The notes beneath the pieces are model-generated. The model was not told where the DNA came from. It searched no databases and worked only from the letters and a program-made list of their open reading frames with translations. Both the position numbers and the translations under genes were made by a program. Positions 55,785 to 64,000 of a stretch of DNA of 64,000 nt are shown here, piece by piece. The stretch is from Nematostella vectensis (lineage: Eukaryota > Cnidaria > Anthozoa > Actiniaria > Edwardsiidae), in contig NC_064035.1 of the NCBI RefSeq assembly GCF_932526225.1, positions 7,811,501 through 7,875,500 of the forward strand, in the 5' to 3' direction. The stretch's first letter is position 1. Each line of letters opens with the position of its first letter.

Positions 55785-58700
55785 GCCATTTGTCATATAC
55801 AGCTGCGTGCTGGGAACAGTGCAGTAATGCAATGGCTAGAGGGAGCTTTCACCAAAGAATCAAGAGAATTTTTGTCGGCAAACTTGGCAAGCTTTTAGCA
55901 AAAAAAGAACAAAAAAAGAAACTTATTGAATCAGTCAGAGAGGGGATATTTTCATTGAAAGATTTCTTTGTTCATTTTGGAGTGAATTTGCCACGAAAAA
56001 GTCATGATTTTTTTGTGCATGTATTTCAGTATTCTTAGATTCAGTGCCTTGTACAGTATATTTGGGGAATAACGTACATCAGTAGGCGTTGGTTTGATGC
56101 TCTCTCTCCTAGCATATCAAAGCATAGCATAATGCGGTTACTGACTTGAACCTTTAGTGCAGATGTGTGTATATAGTTAGGTTTACAGTAGATAGATCCT
56201 ACGACCCCTCTATGCTTCTTCAAAGACCTAATACAGACATAATGCTCTATCTGTCAGTCAAGAAACAATGGCAGCTGTCTACTTCTATGCTCGGTTTTAT
56301 GCTTGGTACCAGTAAATCTTGTTCACTTATTTACGCTTAGTAAATATGCTAATAAGTGAATCTCTGAGACCTTGGTACTCAGAATAACCGCCGTATACAT
56401 AGCTATGGAGACTATGATAACGGGGTAGCCCAACCCTGCCAAATGACACATTACAGTAAGTATATATACAGTAAATATATGTCGTATATAATCGTACCAT
56501 TTCTTTACTTAAAAATGTATGGGCCTCAGATCAGCCAGGGATATTATTTTAGTGTAGTTAGAGATTAGCAAATGAAGGAAAGAAAAAGGCTCCTTTGTTA
56601 GTTACCATTTTTTTACGTTTGCTACTTCTTCAACCCGTCACTGTTAACAAGTGAGTGGTCACCAATGAATTGGTGTGAAAGCAAAAATAATGTGCACTGA
56701 TGCAGTCCATTTTTGATATTAAAGACAACCCTAAACAGATTGCACTGTTCGATAAAATAAAGATGTTACGATACTGTATGATATTAAATTTGTTTTCATC
56801 TATTTCAATAAACGTTAAATAAATAAACCATATGTGTTGAAAATACCTGTATTCGGACTATAAACCCTAAAAAACTAGCAAATAATAAATCGTCCTTTTT
56901 GGGCTACGAATGCAATACTGCAACGGCGTGTTTGGGTATAATTTGTTTGGGGGTGATGAGATGAGCTCTACATGAACACATTCATATTTGTTAAGGTTAC
57001 GGTTCACGTTTGGGCCTAAGAAATGTCGAAATGAAATTCGGCAAAATGAAATGTTTAGGTCATTTTCTAAGATTTTTAGGCGCGAAAGATGTTATTAGGT
57101 GCGAAAGTGTAAAAAAATTGAGAGTTAATCTGGGACCTTATGAGCTGTACTGAGAAACTTACATAATTACGCTTAAATACGCCAACGTCGATCCCTGCCA
57201 GGAGAGGTCTCTTCTGGGCGGCCCAGCAAAATACAGAGAAAAGAGGCCTCTGCTAGCAGGGAAGCAAACTCGTTAAATGATGGAACACAAGCATTCGTCC
57301 GATTTTCGTAAAATTTTGCATACATGTAAAAGTATACACTCACTTCAAAAGTGTCTCTCATTTTGGGCGAATTATTTTTCAATCAATCTTTTGCCGTTAA
57401 AACACCAGATGTAGCTTAAATTTGCATATGACAACTTGGAAATAAAACAGCAGTTCAACGGAACATGATATAGATAAAATGAGATACCCTTCTGAAGATT
57501 GAAATGTGCTGATGTAAATAAGACGTATTTTGTAATTTTCCCGAGCAGTTAGTGTTCGATCATTTTCGCTATATGGATTTGCGTATTTCGGCCTTCTGAC
57601 TCAACAAAAATATTTTGCCTTTTTTTTTTACATGTGCCGTTCTTAATGTAAATGCATGCAAATAAAGATTTAACAATCGGCTTCGTTCATTTGCATGTAT
57701 TTGCATTTGGAAGGGTACACGAAAAGAACGGCGTCTAATTTTTTTTGTCAGGTTACCCGTCCCAGTTGAACAAAAAGGTAGCTTGTATCACCCTGCTTGT
57801 AAAAAGTCCCGGGAAGATAAACTAATGAAAAATGCCTACATGAAACAAATAATAAATGCATATCACTAAGATGCAGCAGCTCCCTCCTATCCCCCCCCCC
57901 CCCCCCCCCCCCCGTCCCCCATTACCTGCTTCACGAGGGCGTCGAGAATACAGGCGCGAGAACGAGGCGTTACAAGGCCTGGGTAGGGGGTAGAGAGCGG
58001 TAGGGAAGAGTGAGTAGCGAGACCCTCTTATCTTTCTATTCTCTCGCGCCCCTCCCCCTCTTTCTCGCGCCTCGTTACTCTGACCTCAACGCCCTCTTCA
58101 TAACAATACTTTGATTTAAACAAATACAATGTTTCAAATTATATGGGCAAAGCTATTTAGGAAGTTGACATATATTTTCCCTTTTAGAAACACGTGAATA
58201 AGCATCAATTCTTTTAAATTAGTTATAGAAACAGTTTATAAACTCGTCCTCCACATTTGTTTATCTTTCAGAAAGCTTAGAAACGAGTCACAAATTCTGA
58301 CACAGGAATCTCTGAACGATACGCACACTTCTGCCCTCTACACTTTGATCTCAAGCCGTCTAGAGCAGCGACCACCGAAGTCACCCGAGATGTCGAGTTG
58401 AGCGGGTGGCAATTATAACGACATATGATGATCACAAAAGTGATGTGAGCACGAACAACTCACGATGCTATTCTTTTCATTCATTAACAATTTCCACTAA
58501 CCGCTTATTTCAGGGTTGTTTCATTCAAGCAGAAAGTTGTAATTAGTACATTTGTTATCAAAGATTTTACGTTTCTATGGCTCTTCTTTAGCTCTTCTTT
58601 GGCTCGCCGCCGACAAAATCTGCAACAATACTTTGTTTTAATATAATACAGGATTTTTTTCATATTAAATTTTGAAAAAAGGTACGCCGTGGGTTTTTTA

Positions 58701-59069
58701 GTGTAATTCATGTAATTTCTTACTGGCCTCATATTTTACCAATCCAATCACTGAGTTATCGTAAAGAAAACAAACGAAAATTGTTCGGAAACGTACAGCT
58801 CCACAATCGCTGAGTGACGCGTCGGTAAAAAGTTTATTTTCTTTCGTTATCTGTGGAAACTACAACAATTCGAATAAAAAAAACTTCATTATCTTTTGCT
58901 CTATCACCGTTATATTAATAGCTTGTGTTGCTTATGTTCCGAGAAAGTGCTGTAATAAGGCTCTTTAATAATTGTTAGGGTTGTCGTTATTATCCTTTCA
59001 AAGTCGGCATCACCTAAACACCAGCACAAAGTTAAGAAGTTCTGTCGGCAATGTCCAATGGGTTCGCAC
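55785..59069. other. RAB18 3' flank and AT-rich intergenic stretch
   Basis: No recognisable gene. A C-homopolymer lies at about 57890-57913 and is followed to about 58080 by an imperfect inverted repeat using GGCGCGAGAACGAGGCG and TTTCTCGCGCCTCGTTAC, possibly a MITE. Confidence 0.4.
56807..56827 (+). promoter_or_regulatory. Possible RAB18 polyadenylation signals
   Basis: AATAAA at 56807-56812 and a second AATAAA a few bases later lie about 1.0 kb after the RAB18 stop. Other plus-strand AATAAA words occur in the region, so this is tentative. Confidence 0.3.
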
Positions 59070-59243
59070 CTGTAATGTAGCTACTAGAAGTAAAAGCTTG
59101 TGAAAAAAATCTTCTTTCTTGGATACCAAATGGATTATCCCATTGCTTTATGGAATCGAAAACTAATGAATCGCCATGAAACGTTCCTGATTTTATTCCT
59201 TCAGACTGGTGACTTTTAAAGACGCAAATCCGACGCACCGAAC
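59070..59243 (-). CDS. Candidate internal exon, unknown protein
   Basis: On the minus strand TATTTACAG precedes and GTGCGAA follows 174 nt that are open in one frame with symmetric phase-1 borders. The peptide starts SVRRICVFKSHQSEGIKS and ends SSSYIT. A possible terminal exon lies downstream (acceptor TTGTTGCAG, then a stop after about ten codons near 58600). No domain is recognised and the donor is weak, so this may be chance. Confidence 0.25.
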
Positions 59244-59911
59244 CTGTAAATATAAGCCATAGCTGGAGTACCGACCCATTCTAACACTGCATCCAATGTA
59301 TAGAAGCGGCACTGGCCGCTACCCTAATACTTCACTATAATGTCAACCGACAAATTAAAATAGCGGCTAAGCTACCAGGCAATCCGCTACATCGGTAGCG
59401 TTTCTAGTTCTTAGCAAACAATGAATGATCCGGAAGCGTGCCGGTAAAAATCTGACCCTTACAACAAAAGGCTCCTTTTATCCTCTGTAGTGTTATTGAA
59501 AAGAGCGAGTGTTAATAAATAAATTTTTAATTATCAGGCACGCCTCTCGCCGCAGTTAATAAATTAATTCACTGGTTTAAATATAGTATACGCAACAAGA
59601 ATTATATTTGGGTCCCGAATAGCGAACTTGACCCATTTTACCCATTTTATTTTCTCTCCTTGCATCTTCAAACTATAATATTTCCGAGATGCCTGATCAC
59701 AATTGGCTATACTTAAAATTACAATTGTTTCAATTGAAACCTGCTAAGCACTGAAGTTCATTTCCTTTCCAAAGACACTTTCCTTCCTTGGTTTTCTCGG
59801 TTCTTTGAAAATCAGTCGACATATGAAATTAGTGTTGTTGAGGATATGTCTCATTGCTTGTCATCTTTCCGCCCACAAGTCAGATGCTAAATTCAATAAT
59901 GTGTTAACTGA

Positions 59912-60201
59912 ATGTCGGCGAACAAAACAAAATGGCCGTGGCTGTGTCAAAAACAGAATCATTCACAAGTGATGAGATTTATGGATAGTGACATCAAAAG
60001 AGCGGGGCCGCATTTCTGCTCTGAATGCAATTTTCCTCTTGGAAATTTCGCACCATCCTTGCAAAATCTCGCACAAATTGTCATAGAAAAATACCGCTGT
60101 AAACAAGGGTCAATAACTGTAATTATTGACGGCCGTGTAGTTTTTCGGAGCATTCAAAATCCAGTACCAATCCACTTGAGTGCAATAAATATTCCTGTAA
60201 G
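59912..60201 (+). CDS. Candidate first exon, unknown protein
   Basis: A plus-strand frame of 96 codons from an ATG to a consensus donor AG/GTAAGA. It contains one CxxC (HFCSECNFPLG) and an ITVIIDGRVVF segment. No family was recognised, and no joining exon could be fixed. Confidence 0.2.
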
Positions 60202-60823
60202 GTAAGAACTAGCCCTTAAAATACATCGCCGTGATTAAACGTAATTCGGGGGAAAAGTTCTATTTTTTTTTAATTTTGTTTTATTCAAAATTAAGATATT
60301 GTTTAAAAAAAAGAGTAGTTGTAGATACATTGGGATACAATGATAATTACGTAGGAATTTAAGTACTTGTCTTCCTGTTCCAAACTAAGTTTTAAGATAT
60401 ACACTCACAGATATAATTTTATCAAAACTGCTAGGAATTCGACAAGCTTCTAGCATTCGAACGGTATTGCTCGGTTTAACACTTAAACTCGTTAAAAGTA
60501 ATAACTAAAGTGTTTCTCTTTAAACACAATCTCGATGAAGCGCAAATCTGCAAATATTTATGTCGCACCATGCGTCAGTTTGTTTACAAGAACAAATGGC
60601 GGGGTTTGAAGCACGCCGTGTGTTATTGCGAAGAGCGAGTGTTTGTCCTTCGCTTATCGTGTGTTTATATGATGGGTCAATATTTATCTGAGCAAAGGCT
60701 ATCATATCTGAACGGCATAACTGATCGGGGTCAGTATTCATCGCCCTTCCACGGAAGCACAGCTCTAGCAAGTGTGGCCAAAAACTTTTAGGGGATTATA
60801 GAACATGTCTTCTTCCTGGAAAA

Positions 60824-60944
60824 ATGGCGCACAGTACCTCGAAAAGAGGAAGAATTGTTGGGTACACAGTTGGAATGTCATTCGAACACTGCGAACAATA
60901 CTTTTTTTTATATCAAGATGATCAAGAGGTAGAAAGCAAAATTG
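60824..60944 (+). CDS. Candidate first exon, unknown protein
   Basis: ATG in a strong context (AAAATGG) opens 40 codons ending at a consensus donor (ATTG/GTGAGT). The peptide includes GRIVGYTVGMSFEHCEQYF. No similarity was recognised, and no downstream exon could be fixed in the window. Confidence 0.2.
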
Positions 60945-61790
60945 GTGAGTTGTACTTTGGGGCTGGGACTTTGTTATGTTTTGATATTTACTTACCTTTT
61001 CTTTCGCCTTGCTGTCTTCTTGATGTATAGCCAAAAACAAACCGCAGGGTCTTGGCATATGAGAGGCAGGTATCGCTACCTCGACCAACAAAGAAAACAC
61101 AACAACACAAAGGAGAAAAGGTTACGAACAGAAGGCTTCACTATACAGTACAATAAACTTTGCTTCACGAGGGATAACATGATAGCCGTTAACAGTTTTC
61201 TAACTTTTGGCCTTCACAAATAATAAGAACTTAGCAGATTTGACACTTTTTTGTTCGCTACAGACTCCAACGCTATAAAATAAACAAGTGGTAGATCTAT
61301 TGTTTTATTATGTGGACTTAAAGACCTTTAGCAAAGCAAGCACTTTGTGTTTTAGAAATTTTTTTTTCTAATATATTGTTCTCGCGTTGATGGTGAGATC
61401 TGCATAACACACTTATAGAGAAGGTTTTGTACTATCACACCTATGGAAGATGTAACTGTCTAAAACTCCTGACGCAAATAATACCCAGACAAATTATCTG
61501 CAAAGAAAATGCCCGACCCAGAAATTCGCTTCATATGAAGCGTCCGGTATAATAGATGCCGTGGATGTACCACCCGATCCTTTCACTGTGGTTTATATAC
61601 CTGATTTGTGATAAGGGGGGATCTTACGAATAACGGATATTTTGAGTGAACACCAAACCAACCTCACATCACACGAAGCGATCGAGTCAAGTTTTTTTTG
61701 TTTTGTTTTTTTAAGGACAAGGTCCTTCGTACATATGTCCGGAGTGAGGGATGCGGGCAGGGTCCCGAGCGACGCAATATGGGGTTCATT

Positions 61791-61946
61791 TCAGGGACAA
61801 AGCAGTAATAAGGTTTTGCTTCACGCTGCATTTCGCAAAGGAAATCACTAAATGAAAAGGAAACCGGACCGTTTAGCAGATTTGGATCGATTTCCTATGC
61901 GAATCGCAGCGTGCGGGGAAAACCAATATTACTGCTATGTCCCTGA
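61791..61946. mobile_element. 156-bp palindromic MITE
   Basis: TCAGGGACAAAGCAGTAATA at the left is mirrored by TATTACTGCTATGTCCCTGA at the right. Inner words CACGCTGCATTTCGCAAAGG and CCTATGCGAATCGCAGCGTG are also inverted. The loop is about 40 bp. Confidence 0.85.
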
Positions 61947-64000
61947 AAAAAACTTTAGCTGATTCCCTATATTGACACTCTCCAGACTCCGATTCCGCAC
62001 GACTAAATTCCTCAATTGACCAACAACACGTCGTTTTCCCTGGATAATACACGCGAAAAATATAGATCAAAAGAAATAGAAGCAAAATGCACATTTACAG
62101 ATAGGGCATTGCGCGTGTAGGTTTTTATCAAAAAAATATAATGTTACAAGATGTATGATACAGAAAACGCTTATTTCCAGAAAAAAAAAATGGTTGCGAG
62201 GAAAAACTCAATTTTTGCCCAAAGAGTTGAAAAGGAATGAAACTGCACTTGCCGGGCATCCAGGCGTCCTTAGGAATTCATTCAAGCCGTTAGTTACTGC
62301 ACAGTATTTAAGTTTATGTTTATCGTTATGCTCACAGTCTTTTCTATTGTTTTCCTTTTCTAGTTTAACAAATAAGCCATCTCACAAGAATACAGCATTT
62401 TCTTGATATTGCTGACATGAAACTTGAAACCCAACTTAAAAGGAAAGATAGTGGTTTGGGACGGTAGTAGAAAAGCAAACAAACGACTTGTTTCTAAGCA
62501 TACGGAAACCGGAGTCCCTCTTTCGAGTGTTAAGTGTGACAAACGCCCGTTCAGTTTTTTTTGGGACTCGATTGTTAGAAGCCGGATGAGTAATTCAATA
62601 TATGCTTACTTCCAAAGTGGCCACGGCGGTTACCAGAGAACCGTTAGAATAAGGAAGCGATAAAAGTTGAGTATACAAACTAAAATTTCAACTGATGCCG
62701 CTTTTCGGTGGCTTGTGTTAAAAGAAAAGAGAAAAATTAACGCAAATCAGTGGATTAACCTTTAGAGGATTAAAACAGCGACCGAAATATAAGAGTATAA
62801 ATATTTTTACGCCATCTGAAAAGCGTGAATTGGACAAAAAAGACCATTAGACTATAAATTTATTTGTTTTGTGTCCATTTTATCAAAGGAAAGCTATATC
62901 TTGATTAAATATTATTTGAAAGGTGAATGAAATGACAAGGAATGATTCTAAATTCCTAGTACCTTCGTAAATTAATTTTTTTTTAAAACAGAGATCACGG
63001 TTCCTGTATCACTGGACTCCTCTATATAACAACGCGAGCTCTTATAGTTTTCGAAATTCGAGATAACCATGATAACAGAAAAATGGCAGTGGAATGGTCC
63101 GGATTTAAGACTTGTTTTTCTAAAAAAAAAACATTGGCATAATCATTTCTCGTTCTTAAGATGCATCTAAACACAAGCAAACATGAAAATTTTATTGCAA
63201 TTAAAGTGAATATTTTAGCAATAAGAAAGTTGAATAGTAGGTTTTCGTACAAGAAAGCCAGGATCGTATATACGCAAAGTTTCTTTTAGATAAAACGAAA
63301 CTAAATCTACTTTTGTAAATCTTAGAGCGGAATCTACTCAGACATTTTGCCAATATTTGTTCAAAAGCCCACAATCAATGTTTGGTTCGTCGCCCAGTTA
63401 GCTTTTATCGAACTCCTATCTTTTTTCGGAGGAACGACCGACTCATTGCTCATAGGTGCCGACTTCTCACGCCATTTTCCCAATTAGTAAAATATAATTT
63501 GAGTCAAAAGTGATATCTTTTAAGGCTAATCGAAAAAATCTCTGGTTTAAATGCTCCTCTGTTTCCAGATTAGATATATCTTATTACTGCCCAAGTTGGA
63601 ACCAGGGAGACCTTTCAGATTTAATTAGACAATAATTCGACTCTTAGGAAAGCATCTCTTAAGCTATTGTACTCGTAATCGTTCTTATAGCATTTTGAAA
63701 AGATAGATGTATAAAATAGCTTGACTTTTTATAACTGCCAATTTGACGCGTGATATAAAGAATGTGGTCTAGATTCGACAGAAGGCATAAAGTTACGAAA
63801 CCTGTATTATATTGTTAAAAAGGAGAGAGCCCCCAATCTCTTTTGGGTATCTACGCTGGATAATAGAAGGCTTACCATGAAACCTTATACCCAAAAGCTG
63901 GCTCACGCTTTACCTCCAAAATGGCTTCTCAATGCCGATCATCTGCGATAAGCCAATCAGCTCGCAGCACAGAAAGTGCACATCACTTTCGGTCAATCTT
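61947..64000. other. AT-rich stretch without a supported gene
   Basis: A plus frame near 62418-62663 (KGKIVVWDGSRKANKRL... to a stop) is protein-like in composition but has no recognised domain or clear acceptor. Nothing else could be supported up to the window edge. Confidence 0.35.

Overview
This is a eukaryotic nuclear window from an intron-rich animal. Four conserved metazoan loci could be assembled exon by exon with GT-AG junctions and matching phases. The gene structures, the dense palindromic MITEs and foldbacks, the minisatellites and a decayed CR1/L2-like LINE suggest a cnidarian, most likely an anthozoan such as a sea anemone or coral. That placement is inference from gene and repeat style; no search was run.

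Layout. (1) 0.1-5 kb, minus: a SMOC/testican-like matricellular gene with exons in the order Kazal, thyroglobulin-1, EF-hand (EC), thyroglobulin-1, EC, all joined by phase-1 introns. A signal-peptide exon at 13.1 kb fits as its first exon. (2) 8.1-8.8 kb, minus: a single-exon PAR-type bZIP factor, with overlapping bZIP-like sites about 110 bp upstream; it would be nested in the SMOC-like first intron. A pre-miRNA-like hairpin lies at 10.95-11.01 kb. (3) 13-21 kb: no convincing gene; two large minisatellites (52-bp and 32-bp units). (4) 21.3-42.1 kb, minus: a complete MCM9 gene, 8 coding exons, about 990 aa. Its 11-kb intron 6 is packed with transposon debris: a foldback, a GA-rich palindrome, a RecQ-like helicase fragment, a LINE, and a near-perfect 9-bp array of about 237 copies continuing into (CCAT)75. 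Inverted ~160-bp arms and CATGGC-rich arrays bracket most of this. (5) 42-44 kb: intergenic, with an island rich in ATTGATA/TATCAAT. (6) 44.1-52.1 kb, minus: a complete CYP20A1-type P450, 12 exons, about 478 aa. (7) 52.5-55.8 kb, plus: a complete RAB18 gene, 8 exons, 204 aa, head to head with CYP20A1 (422 bp between start codons). (8) 56-64 kb: AT-rich, no recognisable gene; a few splice-flanked candidate exons of unknown identity and one palindromic MITE.

The genes are housekeeping or developmental loci (DNA repair helicase, orphan P450, lipid-droplet/ER Rab, circadian-type bZIP, extracellular matrix modulator) and do not form one pathway. The most striking feature is that tandem arrays have captured splice junctions. 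The CYP20A1 exon-5 donor, together with the last coding bases of the exon, is repeated more than 50 times as a 27-bp unit that stays open in frame. In MCM9 a 41-bp array abuts the exon-6 acceptor, and triplet repeats abut the exon-7 donor and carry a 32-nt copy of exon 7.
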